Assembly (NCBI RefSeq): GCF_000368925.1
Contig: NZ_KB849756.1
Location: 2,831,015 to 2,895,014 of the forward strand
Source: Acinetobacter bereziniae LMG 1003 = CIP 70.12
GTDB lineage: Bacteria > Pseudomonadota > Gammaproteobacteria > Pseudomonadales > Moraxellaceae
DNA length: 64,000 nt
Direction of reading: 5' to 3'
The notes under the pieces are model-generated. The model was not told the origin of the DNA. It searched no databases and saw only the letters and a list, made by a program, of their open reading frames with translations. Positions 35,394 through 44,048 of this stretch are shown here, piece after piece. The translations under genes and the position numbers were made by a program. Positions within the stretch are counted from its first letter, which is position 1; each line of letters begins with the position of its first letter.

Positions 35394-35420
35394 AAAACCT
35401 CCCTGATGGGAGGTTTTTTT
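35394..35420. terminator. terminator of tonB-exbB-exbD
   Basis: AAAACCTCCC and GGGAGGTTTT pair around TGAT, followed by T-run. It also faces the convergent msrA gene. Confidence 0.85.
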
Positions 35421-35455
35421 ATACGGATTTTAAACGCTTTAAATTTTAAAAAGAC

Positions 35456-35977
35456 TTAATCTTTGAGTAAGTCTTGGAATTGGCTATGTAATTTGAGCAG
35501 TTTAGGAGGAATGGCAAAATTACAGTATCCCTGCGCAGGGTTTCGAGCAAAGAAGTTTTGATGATATTCTTCCGCAGGATGGAAGATTGGGGCTGGACTG
35601 AGTTCAGTGACAATATTTAGCCCATCTGCTTTGAGTTGCTCAATAAAGCTTTCAGACTCGACCTTTTGCTGTTCATTGAAATAATAAATGACAGAACGGT
35701 ACTGTGTGCCAATATCATTGCCTTGACGGTTTAATGTGGTTGGATCATGTATCGCAAAAAATACAGTGAGCAATTGTTGATAGCTGATCTGTTGTTCATC
35801 GAAATCAATCAAAATCACTTCAGCATGATTGGTATCTCCATTGCAAATCGCCTCATAGGTAGGATTGGTTGTATGCCCACCAGCATAACCACTTACCACC
35901 TTTTGAACACCTTTAAGCTGTAAAAAAACGGCTTCTGTACACCAAAAGCAGCCACCACCGAATAAAGCTTGTTGCAT
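35456..35977 (-). CDS. msrA: peptide-methionine (S)-S-oxide reductase MsrA
   Basis: This 173-residue enzyme has the active-site motif [12 protein letters not shown] (residues 7-18), [18 protein letters not shown] and [10 protein letters not shown], followed by [11 protein letters not shown], all diagnostic of MsrA. It repairs S-methionine sulfoxide in proteins. It lacks a signal peptide and so acts in the cytoplasm. It marks the left edge of the accessory stretch that follows. Confidence 0.95.
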   Translation of the reverse strand: MQQALFGGGCFWCTEAVFLQLKGVQKVVSGYAGGHTTNPTYEAICNGDTNHAEVILIDFDEQQISYQQLLTVFFAIHDPTTLNRQGNDIGTQYRSVIYYFNEQQKVESESFIEQLKADGLNIVTELSPAPIFHPAEEYHQNFFARNPAQGYCNFAIPPKLLKLHSQFQDLLKD

Positions 35978-36404
35978 TGAGAAATCCTTTTATTATTGAA
36001 TAGGAAAAATATATGATCAAAATGATCATAGCGTGAATGATGTGATTGTGTCATATCACTATTTCAGAATAGATAGTATTACAACCTGATTAAGTTGATC
36101 AGTCAGTGGAAATTGTAGCTAGATTTAACATCAAAAAAATATAAATAAATTGTCAAAGCTTATTGCATTCGTGTGAGTAAAAGACATTTGAAAAAGAATG
36201 CTTTTGGTATCTCAACCCAATACAAGATTGAGATTTACCTTATATTTGTCATTTTGATTTGTGCAAACCCCTGATATGAAATCAAGAAAAAATTAATTTT
36301 TGATGCTTTTTTTGAATTGCATAAGCTTTAAAAACAATTATTTAGTGTGAGATCGATTGTGTTAAATCGACTCGAAATTAGGTGGAATTGCACACAGATT
36401 TAAG
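35978..36404. other. long gap at the left edge of the catabolic island
   Basis: About 427 bases without a supported gene. The region is AT-rich. One imperfect inverted repeat around 36210-36240 (TATCTCAA / TTGAGATT) lacks a T-run. No tRNA, integrase or transposase remnant was found. It may be decayed sequence at the junction of core and accessory DNA. Confidence 0.45.
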
Positions 36405-37058
36405 TTAATTCCATTTTAAATAATGAATATTTTTAAGTTTGTTATTTAATTCTCTTTGCTCCTCACTATTAATTAAATAAGGGTGCTGACTATTTATTAA
36501 AATCGGATAATCTTCTTCAATATCATCAGTATATGTTGCTAACCATGGTGAGTTTATACCAAGAAGCTTTAATCGTTTAAGTTTTTCTTCGTGCCTACAA
36601 TGGATTCCACTAATCCATCCCCCCATTTTATTTTTTAGTGGTGTCCCAATAACATTTATATTTAAACCTAAAGTTTTGAACAATTCTCGTGCTAGAAGTT
36701 CTGGGGCTGCTGTCACTATGATAATTTTTCGATCAGCTTTTAAATGTTTTTTTAATTCAGAAATACCTTTATCAAACCAATATAAATTTGTATTAGAAGA
36801 AGTATTAACTTCAGTTGAGAAGATTTTGAACCTTTCTATCAGTTGATTTCTATTCAGCCCGAATGTGGCGATCCATAAAAAGAATGAAGCTCCAATGGAC
36901 TTATATTTCTTAACTTTCATTAGAGGAATCGCTATAGGCATAATAGAAATTGCCCCAATAAACCTGAGAGGATGTGATTTTAATTGTTTTATTAACCAGA
37001 CTCTTGTGGAGTCTGTTGATAGAAGTGTTCCATCTAGATCAAAAACAACAAATTCCAT
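36405..37058 (-). CDS. HAD-family phosphatase, PgpC/SerB-like
   Basis: This is a 217-residue protein. FDLDGTLLSTD (residues 6-16) is the HAD nucleophile motif, IVTAAPELL (about 114-122) motif II, a conserved Lys lies near KLKRLKLLG, and YTDDIEEDYPIL is the acidic motif. A hydrophobic region near residues 32-52 (FIGAISIMPIAIPL) recalls PgpC-type phosphatidylglycerophosphatases. Substrate unproven. It is downstream of the GntR gene on the same strand, 72 bases away, and is noticeably AT-rich. Confidence 0.75.
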   Translation of the reverse strand: MEFVVFDLDGTLLSTDSTRVWLIKQLKSHPLRFIGAISIMPIAIPLMKVKKYKSIGASFFLWIATFGLNRNQLIERFKIFSTEVNTSSNTNLYWFDKGISELKKHLKADRKIIIVTAAPELLARELFKTLGLNINVIGTPLKNKMGGWISGIHCRHEEKLKRLKLLGINSPWLATYTDDIEEDYPILINSQHPYLINSEEQRELNNKLKNIHYLKWN

Positions 37059-37130
37059 AGTTTGTCTTAATCCATTTCAGTCGTTTTTCTAAAATTAACA
37101 TATCACATAATTGTAAAGTTTTTTTAGTTG

Positions 37131-37847
37131 TTAGACTTCTCCAATCATACCATTTCTAATTTCTATTAAGTGATTATACACAGCAATACTCGCTGCTTTC
37201 GCATCACGTTGGCATAACGCATTTACAAGTGCACGATGTTGGGCGCGATATTGACTTAAACGCTCAGGCGTTAGACTACGCTGTTTTAAAGATTCCCATT
37301 CTGGTTGTTTGCGAACCCCATTTATAGCTTCATAAAGATCCGTTAGAAGATTATTATGGGCAGCAGCTAAAATAGCTTGATGTAACATTCCATCCCAATA
37401 TTCAAAGTCTCGTACAGTAGTGGTTTTCTCACTTTCTTCTAAACAATAGTTAATGTGCTGTAAATCACGTCCAGAAGATCGTGTTGCAGCTAGCTCAACA
37501 AATTGGGGCTCTAGTAATAAACGTAATTCCATGACTTCGGCAGGACTAGCCCCATATATTCTTTGTAATAATGATTCGGCTTCATTATTACTTTCAGTTT
37601 TAGGAATAGTTGCGACGAAAGTACCACGACCTACATGGCGTGTAATTATCCCTTCACTTTCTAATTTATCCATAACTTTTCTCAAAGTGTTACGAGCAAT
37701 ACCAAACTGTTCAACTAAGTCTCGTTCAGCAGGTAAGCGATAGCCCACTGGCCAAATTTCGTCATTTATACACTTATGAATGTAGTGTAATAGTTCAACG
37801 CTGCTGTTTTGTGCTTTTTTTCGCACCCCTTTTATAGAGCCTTTCAT
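37131..37847 (-). CDS. GntR family regulator, FCD (FadR-like) subgroup
   Basis: This is a protein of about 238 residues. Residues about 12-75 are the winged helix-turn-helix (WPVGYRLPAERDLVEQFGIA, ARNTLRKVMDKLESEGIITR). Residues about 100-225 are an all-helical FCD ligand domain that often binds a metal and an acid (VMELRLLLEPQFVELAA, WDGMLHQAILAAAHN, QHRALVNALCQRDA). The frame continues 31 codons upstream, but that stretch is full of operator-like repeats and lacks a ribosome site, so I place the start at 37847. It probably controls the divergent catabolic operon. Confidence 0.85.
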   Translation of the reverse strand: MKGSIKGVRKKAQNSSVELLHYIHKCINDEIWPVGYRLPAERDLVEQFGIARNTLRKVMDKLESEGIITRHVGRGTFVATIPKTESNNEAESLLQRIYGASPAEVMELRLLLEPQFVELAATRSSGRDLQHINYCLEESEKTTTVRDFEYWDGMLHQAILAAAHNNLLTDLYEAINGVRKQPEWESLKQRSLTPERLSQYRAQHRALVNALCQRDAKAASIAVYNHLIEIRNGMIGEV

Positions 37848-37871
37848 AGAGAAACCATAACTTATAAATTG

Positions 37872-37999
37872 AACCAATTTTAAACCAATTAAATAAAAAA
37901 GTCTATATTTAATTGGATATGGTTTATTTTTTGTTGACATTATAAACCAATGTATTAATAATGGTTCATGAAATATGGATATTGGTTTAAAAATGGTTT
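37872..37999. promoter_or_regulatory. operator array, (A)AACCAAT/ATTGGTT(T) repeats
   Basis: The divergent gap holds at least six copies of AACCAAT or its complement: near 37872, 37883 (same direction, 11 bases apart), 37919, 37944, 37960, and 37981 and 37992 (opposite direction, again 11 bases apart). The pair at 37944/37960 straddles the promoter. Regular helical spacing suggests cooperative binding by the adjacent GntR protein. Confidence 0.6.
37934..37962 (+). promoter_or_regulatory. probable promoter of the catabolic operon
   Basis: TTGACA (perfect -35), a 17-base spacer and AATAAT (-10, 5 of 6) drive rightward. An AAACCAAT motif lies in the spacer and its inverse overlaps the -10, so a bound repressor would occlude RNA polymerase. 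Confidence 0.65.
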
Positions 38000-38004
38000 A
38001 AAAT

Positions 38005-38883
38005 ATGAAGATATTAACTTTTCGCAATACAAATGGTCAAAATACTGTAGCTCAACTAACATCTACAGGAAATGTTCAGCCATTAGCTTACCCAGACGGC
38101 AGACCTGTTAATGATCTACAGGCTTTAATTGAAAGCAATCTATCATTAGCCTTACTTAAGTTTGATGGCCCTGAGCTAACTTTTGATTCAATCAAATTGC
38201 TAGCTCCAATTCCTCAACCAAAACGAAATATTTTCTGTGTGGGTAAAAATTATATTAACCATGCTCACGAATTTACTAAGAGTGGATTTGATGCTGGGCA
38301 AACTGCCAAGGATGCAATTCCAACAGATCCTATTGTATTTTCTAAAACACCTGAAACGGTAATTGCTCACAAAGATAAAATTTGGGAGGCTGAGGGTGTA
38401 AGTGATGCTTTGGATTATGAAGCAGAATTAGCTGTTATTATTGGTAAAGGTGGCCGTGGAATTTCAAAAGAAAATGCTTTAGATCATGTGTGGGGCTACA
38501 CAATTATTAATGATATGACAGCTCGTGATTGGCAAAAACGTCACAAACAATGGCATTTAGGAAAGTCATTTGATACGTTCGGTCCAATGGGTCCAGTTAT
38601 TGTAACAGCAGATGACATCGATGCCAGTAATTTAAATCTTAAATGCTGGATCAATGGTGAACTTCGTCAAAATACTAATACTCGAGACTTAATTTTTGAC
38701 ATTCCAACTTTAATTGAAACAATATCTGCCGGTATTACACTTATACCTGGAGATATTATTGCAACTGGTACACCTGAAGGTGTTGGCATTGGTTTCAATC
38801 CTCCACGTTTTCTTAAGCGCGGTGATGTAGTTGCTATTGAAATTGAAGGAATTGGCCTCCTTGAAAATGAGATTGGCCTATGA
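38005..38883 (+). CDS. fumarylacetoacetate hydrolase-family enzyme
   Basis: This is a 292-residue protein of the FAH fold. The C-terminal domain has FCVGKNYINHAHEF, DYEAELAVIIGKGG (metal-binding Glu residues), IINDMTARDWQ (Asp), and a tail PGDIIATGTPEGVGIGF, all conserved. Members cleave acylpyruvates, hydrate or decarboxylate oxo-acids in aromatic-compound breakdown. No good Shine-Dalgarno precedes the start; the leader ends in an operator repeat. Its stop overlaps the next start by 4 bases. Exact substrate unknown. Confidence 0.88.
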   Translation: MKILTFRNTNGQNTVAQLTSTGNVQPLAYPDGRPVNDLQALIESNLSLALLKFDGPELTFDSIKLLAPIPQPKRNIFCVGKNYINHAHEFTKSGFDAGQTAKDAIPTDPIVFSKTPETVIAHKDKIWEAEGVSDALDYEAELAVIIGKGGRGISKENALDHVWGYTIINDMTARDWQKRHKQWHLGKSFDTFGPMGPVIVTADDIDASNLNLKCWINGELRQNTNTRDLIFDIPTLIETISAGITLIPGDIIATGTPEGVGIGFNPPRFLKRGDVVAIEIEGIGLLENEIGL

Positions 38884-39659
38884 GTTCTGTAAATATTAAT
38901 AATCTTTGGGTTGAAGATTCAGGAATTGGCGAAGAGGTAGTTCTACTTATTCATGGTTTGGGCGGTAGTTCTAACTTTTGGTCTCCAATACTATCAGTTT
39001 TTAGTGGTTATCGAACTATTCGTCCAGATTTAGCAGGAGCTGCACGTAGTACTAAATGTGTTGAAAAGTTAAGCATTCGTAGCCATGTTTCTTCGTTAAT
39101 TACGATTTTAGATGAACTTGGTATTAATAAAATACACGTTGTTGCTCATTCAATGGGTACTATTATTGCACAACATTTAGCTGTTTCTCATCCTGATCGC
39201 GTACTGTCATTAGCATTATTCGGTCCATTAACAGCACCTACTGATACAGCACGTGAAGCAACGCGTAACAGAGCAAATCAGGCGCGTACAGGGAATATAG
39301 CAATGCAAGAAATTGCAGATGCTATTTGTCAGGCAGCGACTAGTGCTGAAACCAAAAAGGACCGACCTGTAGCATTAGCTTTAATACGTGAATCTATTAT
39401 GCGTCAATCTGCCGAAGGTTATGCATTAAATTGTGAAGCATTAGCTGAAGCACAAGCTGCGGATATTAAGAAATTAATAATACCTGTATTACTTGTAACT
39501 GGTGATGAGGATCGTGTCGGCACACCAGAGGGAATTTTGGCAATGTCTGAACAATTGACTGATCATTATCAATTTATTCTGAAGGGATGTGGTCACTGGA
39601 CCACTTATGAAAAGCCTTTTGAATGTATTCGCATTTTAGCGGATTTTTATAAGATTTAG
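38880..39659 (+). CDS. alpha/beta hydrolase (enol-lactonase-like)
   Basis: This is a 259-residue alpha/beta hydrolase: LLIHGLGGSSNFW oxyanion region, nucleophile elbow VAHSMGTI (about residues 88-95), acidic residue near TGDEDRVG, and His in GCGHWTTYEKP. The overall layout is that of 3-oxoadipate enol-lactonase-type enzymes. It is translationally coupled to the FAH-family gene (ATGA). A ring-opening or ester-cleaving step in the same pathway is likely. Confidence 0.85.
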   Translation: MSSVNINNLWVEDSGIGEEVVLLIHGLGGSSNFWSPILSVFSGYRTIRPDLAGAARSTKCVEKLSIRSHVSSLITILDELGINKIHVVAHSMGTIIAQHLAVSHPDRVLSLALFGPLTAPTDTAREATRNRANQARTGNIAMQEIADAICQAATSAETKKDRPVALALIRESIMRQSAEGYALNCEALAEAQAADIKKLIIPVLLVTGDEDRVGTPEGILAMSEQLTDHYQFILKGCGHWTTYEKPFECIRILADFYKI

Positions 39660-39788
39660 TTAAATTGTAAATTCATCAAGGAAAGATTAATTAACAAGAT
39701 GACTTATGAATAGTCCGTTGAAAAATAATTTTAATGGACTTTCATAAAAGTCTCTAAAAGAAATATTCAATTATTTTAGGATAAAAGT

Positions 39789-41147
39789 ATGGAAACTATA
39801 GCTATTACTAATGTATTAATTTTTGACGGAACTGGTACTGATCCCTTCAAAGGAGAAGTATTGATTGAAGACAACCAAATCAAAGCAATTGCTCGAGATG
39901 GGCAATATTTGGAAACTGGAGATGCTAAAATTATTGATGGGCATGGTGCTTTCTTAATGCCAGGTATGACAGAAGGGCATACCCATTTTTCATGGAATGA
40001 TCAGCCTAGTTTATCTGCTATCCAATTTATGCCTCCTGAAGAGCATATTGTTTGGTGTATACGTGTTGCAAAACGTTACTTAGAAATGGGATGGACAAGT
40101 GCATTAGGAGCAGCAACAGCAAAACCAAGATTAGATGTCGTAACTCGTAATGTCATTGAAGATAAGCTTTTCCCTGGTCCACGCTACCTTGCTGGTAGTC
40201 AAGAAATAACAACATCAGGAGGATTAGGTGATAATACACTCCCTCATCTTACCGACCCTGCTATGAATTTTGGTCAAGTTTGTAATGGACCAGAAGATAT
40301 GCGTCGTATAGTACGAATGTTTGTAAAATATGGAGTTGACCACTTAAAGATCAATTTGTCTGGTGAATATATTACAGGTATTCCAGCTGAAGCTAACCCA
40401 TTTTCTGAAGAAGAAATTGCTATGTTAGCTGCTGAAGCTAAACTTGCAGGTAAACGAGTTGCGGCTCATGCGCGTTCCAATGAGTCTGTTAAAGCATGCG
40501 TAAAACATGGTTTTGAACTCGTATTTCATGCGAGCTTTGCTGATGATGAAGCCATAGATATGTTAGCAGAAAATAAAGATAAACACTTTGTGGTACCAGG
40601 TTTAGGTTGGTTGATAAATACAATTTACAATGCTAGTGAATTTGGCATAACAGAAGAAATTGCTACCAAAATGGGATATAAGCGTGAACTCGAGGTAGCA
40701 TCAGAAACACTTTCTAAAATGCATAAACGTGGTATTCGAATTTTACCAGGTGGGGATTATGGTTTTGCTTGGATGCCTCATGGTACTAATGCACGTGATT
40801 TAGAATATTTAGTTCAATATGTTGGCATGACTCCTAAAGAAGCATTATTAGCAGCAACAAAGCATGGTGCTGAATTAATGATGAGATCAGATGAATTAGG
40901 TCAAATAAAAGAAGGTTACCTTGCTGATATTATTTTGGTTGATGGTAATCCACTTGAGAATTTAGCTCTACTTCAAGATCCAGAAAAAATATTAATGGTT
41001 ATGAAGGATGGTGAAATTTTTAAAAATGTTAGAACTATACTTCCTCCGCGTGGTGTAATTCATTCAGTTTATGGTGGCAATCCACTTGTAGAATCAGGTA
41101 TACGCAAAGTAGCACCAATAGATCCAATGGATTCTTATACCTCTTAA
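39789..41147 (+). CDS. metal-dependent amidohydrolase
   Basis: This is a 452-residue enzyme of the amidohydrolase superfamily: EGHTHFSWN (HxH, about 61-69), a Lys in DHLKINLSG that would be carboxylated to bridge two metals, HAR and VFHASF supplying His ligands, and the catalytic Asp in GGDYGF. The C-terminal beta-sandwich (DIILVDGNPLENL) is typical. The nearest relatives by layout are dipeptidase/imidazolonepropionase-like and ochratoxinase-like enzymes, which cut amide or cyclic amide bonds. TTAGGA precedes the start. It lies 129 bases after the hydrolase in the same operon direction. Confidence 0.85.
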   Translation: METIAITNVLIFDGTGTDPFKGEVLIEDNQIKAIARDGQYLETGDAKIIDGHGAFLMPGMTEGHTHFSWNDQPSLSAIQFMPPEEHIVWCIRVAKRYLEMGWTSALGAATAKPRLDVVTRNVIEDKLFPGPRYLAGSQEITTSGGLGDNTLPHLTDPAMNFGQVCNGPEDMRRIVRMFVKYGVDHLKINLSGEYITGIPAEANPFSEEEIAMLAAEAKLAGKRVAAHARSNESVKACVKHGFELVFHASFADDEAIDMLAENKDKHFVVPGLGWLINTIYNASEFGITEEIATKMGYKRELEVASETLSKMHKRGIRILPGGDYGFAWMPHGTNARDLEYLVQYVGMTPKEALLAATKHGAELMMRSDELGQIKEGYLADIILVDGNPLENLALLQDPEKILMVMKDGEIFKNVRTILPPRGVIHSVYGGNPLVESGIRKVAPIDPMDSYTS

Positions 41148-41159
41148 CTTTTTATCAAT

Positions 41160-41193
41160 GGTTTTACCCTTAATTGATGAATAGGGTAAAACC
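41160..41193. repeat. perfect 11-base inverted repeat between amidohydrolase and barrel genes
   Basis: GGTTTTACCCT and AGGGTAAAACC flank a 12-base loop. It lies 13 bases after the amidohydrolase stop and 30 before the next start. There is no T-run, so it may be a partial terminator, an mRNA-stabilising hairpin or a binding site. Confidence 0.65.
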
Positions 41194-41222
41194 AGCCTTC
41201 ATACATATAAGGATATTTCGCC

Positions 41223-42002
41223 ATGGCTCATTTAAATTGGCTAAAGGGTGTGTTTTTTTTCGCCTATATATTTTCTACAAATACTTCTGCTGAAAATTTT
41301 ACACTTAATTCATTTTCATTTTTAATTACGAACCAAGCTAAACCTGATGCAATCTATGGCTATGGAAGTAATGACAAAGATTTACAAATGTTTCAATATG
41401 AACATTTTAGTACGCATAATTGGGGTGATATTTATTTTGATGCTGAACTATTTTATGGGAATGATGTCGGAACTCCAGTCGAAAATGGCAATAGCACACA
41501 ACATTTATTAGTACTCAATCCCCGTTTAAGTATAGGAAAGCTTACTAATAAGCCACTAGATTGGGGGCTAATTAGTGATGTTAGTTTAATAAGTCGTTGG
41601 GAAGCTAGTAGTTATCCATCAAGTGATCGGTTCCTAGCACAAAATTATGGATTTTCTTTAAACTTTGATGTTCCTGGTTTTTCTTGGTTTGAATCAGGAG
41701 TGCTTTATCGCGATACTAATTTTGATCCAGACACTTGGTTATGGCGTACAGTCTTAATGTCCAAACCATTAGTAGTCAAAAACCAAAAACTCCATTTTAA
41801 TCTTCTTTCTTTAATTAATGGAAGTACTAATAATGGTACTGAAGTATTTGAACGTGGCGATATCCTATGGGAAATAGGGGGAAATTCTAAAGCTCAAGTA
41901 GGAGTAAGGCTTGAATATGCAAGTTATGATAATGATCCACTAAAATTAAATGGAAATTATGACAGATTTACTCCATTTTTAATGTTTAAATATACTCCTT
42001 AG
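41223..42002 (+). CDS. outer-membrane beta-barrel protein, Tsx-like channel
   Basis: This is a 259-residue protein with a signal peptide (residues 1-23, ending NTSA) and a mature part of alternating strands rich in aromatic residues and ending in FKYTP. MFQYEHFSTHNWGDIYFDAELFYGND-like segments (quoted in part) and repeated short strands fit a 12-strand Tsx/OmpK-type barrel. It is the last gene of the catabolic operon and may admit the pathway's substrate across the outer membrane. No inner-membrane permease is present in the cluster. Confidence 0.65.
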   Translation: MAHLNWLKGVFFFAYIFSTNTSAENFTLNSFSFLITNQAKPDAIYGYGSNDKDLQMFQYEHFSTHNWGDIYFDAELFYGNDVGTPVENGNSTQHLLVLNPRLSIGKLTNKPLDWGLISDVSLISRWEASSYPSSDRFLAQNYGFSLNFDVPGFSWFESGVLYRDTNFDPDTWLWRTVLMSKPLVVKNQKLHFNLLSLINGSTNNGTEVFERGDILWEIGGNSKAQVGVRLEYASYDNDPLKLNGNYDRFTPFLMFKYTP

Positions 42003-42133
42003 TGGATAAAATAATATTATTTGATTACAAGTAGTTAATCTCTTTAAAAGATTATAATGAATTAATTTCCTAAAATTAACGTACCATAACTTATATAATG
42101 GGCTTTATTTTCTTTAAATCAATATTTTAACTT

Positions 42134-42161
42134 AAGCCATTCCAGTATACTGAAATGGCTT
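42134..42161. terminator. hairpin downstream of the barrel gene
   Basis: AAGCCATT-C-CAGTA / TACTG-A-AATGGCTT forms a 13-pair stem with one mismatch, followed by TTAATGATTTTC. It lies 130 bases after the barrel gene and 74 before the convergent gene; probably the operon's terminator. Confidence 0.6.
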
Positions 42162-42234
42162 TAATGATTTTCATATTCCAAAATTAATCAAGAAATAATG
42201 CTTCTCAATGGTATTTGTTTTAATGAAACAATCT

Positions 42235-42573
42235 TTATTCGTCGTCTAATAAGTCCATTTGCTTAGCAATTTGATAGAGGTTATTTGAACGATTGCCTGT
42301 GCGACAGAACATAAGGACCGGTTTTGGAAGCTCGTTAAAACGATTCGCAAACGTTCTGACATCGACTTCTGTAATTTGTCCTGCAACAACAGGTAAAAAT
42401 ACATAATCTAACCCAGCAGCACGTGCTGCTTCTTCGATCTGTGCGCTGGTAGGCTGTTCTGAACCACCCTCTAAATCAGGGCGGTTATTGATGACAGACT
42501 TAAACCCTTTCTCTGCAACTTGAGCAATATGTTCTGGACCTATTTGACCTGCGAAACCAACATTTTCACTCAT
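42235..42573 (-). CDS. DUF442 / TIGR01244 family phosphatase-like protein
   Basis: This 112-residue protein has the fold signature GQIGPEHIAQVAEKGFKSVIN, then RPDLEGGSEQP, and the active loop FCRTGNRSNNLY, where Cys and Arg form a CxxGxR-type phosphate or sulfur-binding loop. Families of this kind are the N-terminal domain of beta-lactamase-fold sulfide-handling proteins (Blh). Substrate unknown. It marks the right edge of the accessory stretch. Confidence 0.85.
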   Translation of the reverse strand: MSENVGFAGQIGPEHIAQVAEKGFKSVINNRPDLEGGSEQPTSAQIEEAARAAGLDYVFLPVVAGQITEVDVRTFANRFNELPKPVLMFCRTGNRSNNLYQIAKQMDLLDDE

Positions 42574-42699
42574 TTCGTCACTCCTATATTATTTAAAATC
42601 AAATATGCTATATATAATAGCATTAAGCTCAGAACTGAGTTTGGACTACAAAAGATTTATAAAAGAAATATCTATAAAAGATAACGCAATGGAGTGTGT

Positions 42700-43596
42700 A
42701 TGTACGCATATACAGTTGAACCACTGTATGTCCCGATCGGGCAAGAAGTTATAGCCGCAGATTTTTATCGTCCTAAAAACTTAAAGAAACCAGCTGTAAT
42801 CATTATGGCACATGGCTTTGCTTGTCTTAGACAATTTAGACTGATTGCATATGCACAAAAATTTGCGCAAGCTGGTTATGCGGTTGTGCTCTTTGACTAT
42901 CGTTTCTGGGGAGGGAGTACCGGCTTTCCCCGTGAACTGATTTCTTTACAAAATCAGATGGAAGATTGGAAAACGGTCGTTAATTATGTGGCAACACAAA
43001 AGAAAATAAATTCTAAGAAAATGGTGTTATGGGGGACATCGCTGAGTGGTGGTTATGTATTGAGCCTTGCCAGTGAACTTAAAAATGTTCAAGGGATCAT
43101 GGTACAGGTACCTTATGTCGATGGGGCAGAAACGGCAAAATCATTCCCGATTCAGCAGCTTCCTAAAGCTTTAAAAATATCCAGTCAAGATTATATGGGG
43201 GCAAAAGTTGGCATGCTGCCACGTACCTTACCTGTCGTGCATCCCTATGACCTTTGCTTCATTCCAACCAAAGACAGCTACAACGGTTATATGTCGATTG
43301 TGCATCCTGATTATTTTTGGAGTGGTGAAGTTCCTGCACGAGTTTTCTTTAATTTAATTCGTTTTAGACCAATTCAGACAGTAAGAAGTATTAATGTTCC
43401 TGTGTTATTTATTGCTTCTAAAAAAGACAGTTTTATCCCAATAGAATCTAGTCGAGAAACGGCGACGAACATAGCACCTTTTGTGCAATATCATGAGTGG
43501 GATATGGCGCATTTTGATATTTATCACGGGAAATGGTTGGAAAAAGCAATTTTGACCCAATTAGACTTTTTACACCAACATATAGGAGTGAGCTAG
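42700..43596 (+). CDS. alpha/beta hydrolase (X-Pro dipeptidyl-peptidase-like fold)
   Basis: This is a 298-residue hydrolase. MAHGFACLRQFRL carries the oxyanion region, LWGTSLSGGYVLSLA (about 116-130) the GxSxG nucleophile elbow, and HFDIYHGKWL the His. A long lid region (YMGAKVGMLPRTLP) follows. GGAG 5 bases before the ATG at 42700 decides the start. Its stop abuts the trxC start with no gap, so the two are co-translated. The substrate is unknown. Confidence 0.85.
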   Translation: MYAYTVEPLYVPIGQEVIAADFYRPKNLKKPAVIIMAHGFACLRQFRLIAYAQKFAQAGYAVVLFDYRFWGGSTGFPRELISLQNQMEDWKTVVNYVATQKKINSKKMVLWGTSLSGGYVLSLASELKNVQGIMVQVPYVDGAETAKSFPIQQLPKALKISSQDYMGAKVGMLPRTLPVVHPYDLCFIPTKDSYNGYMSIVHPDYFWSGEVPARVFFNLIRFRPIQTVRSINVPVLFIASKKDSFIPIESSRETATNIAPFVQYHEWDMAHFDIYHGKWLEKAILTQLDFLHQHIGVS

Positions 43597-44028
43597 ATGA
43601 TTATCGTATGTCCATCATGTGGCGCAAAAAACCGTGTTCCTGAAGACAAGCTGAATGCGCAGCCGAGTTGTGGGCAATGCCATCAAAATCTTATACCACT
43701 TGCTCCAATTGAATTAAATGAACAGAATTTTAGTAATTTCGTCAGTCACAGCGACTTACCTATCCTGATTGATTTATGGGCAGAGTGGTGTGGTCCATGC
43801 AAAATGATGGCACCTCATTTTGCCCAAGTGGCGGGCAGTAATCCCAATGTGGTTTTTGCCAAAATTGATACAGAAGCCAACCCTCGTTTGAGTAGTGCAT
43901 TTAATATTCGTAGCATACCAACCTTGGTTTTAATGAATAAAACCACAGAAGTTGCTAGAATTAGCGGTGCGTTACGGGCTAACCAATTACAAGAATGGTT
44001 AGATCAACAATTGAATGCCCTTAAGTAA
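43597..44028 (+). CDS. trxC: thioredoxin 2
   Basis: This 143-residue protein has an N-terminal zinc ribbon (CPSCGAKNR and CGQCHQN) and a thioredoxin domain with WAEWCGPCKMMAPHF and the cis-Pro SIPTLVLM, the TrxC arrangement. It reduces protein disulfides and, in E. coli, responds to oxidative stress. It directly follows the alpha/beta hydrolase and is 20 bases before the thioesterase. Confidence 0.94.
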   Translation: MIIVCPSCGAKNRVPEDKLNAQPSCGQCHQNLIPLAPIELNEQNFSNFVSHSDLPILIDLWAEWCGPCKMMAPHFAQVAGSNPNVVFAKIDTEANPRLSSAFNIRSIPTLVLMNKTTEVARISGALRANQLQEWLDQQLNALK

Positions 44029-44048
44029 TTCACGGGCTCGGAGTTATT

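Noticed and set aside
36210..36240. Possible terminator in the msrA-side gap
   Set aside because: The inverted repeat is imperfect, with no T-run on either strand and no gene end nearby.
37848..37940. N-terminal extension of the GntR protein by 31 residues
   Set aside because: No ribosome site precedes the upstream ATG, the extra residues are hydrophobic and not part of the family, and the DNA is occupied by operator-like repeats.
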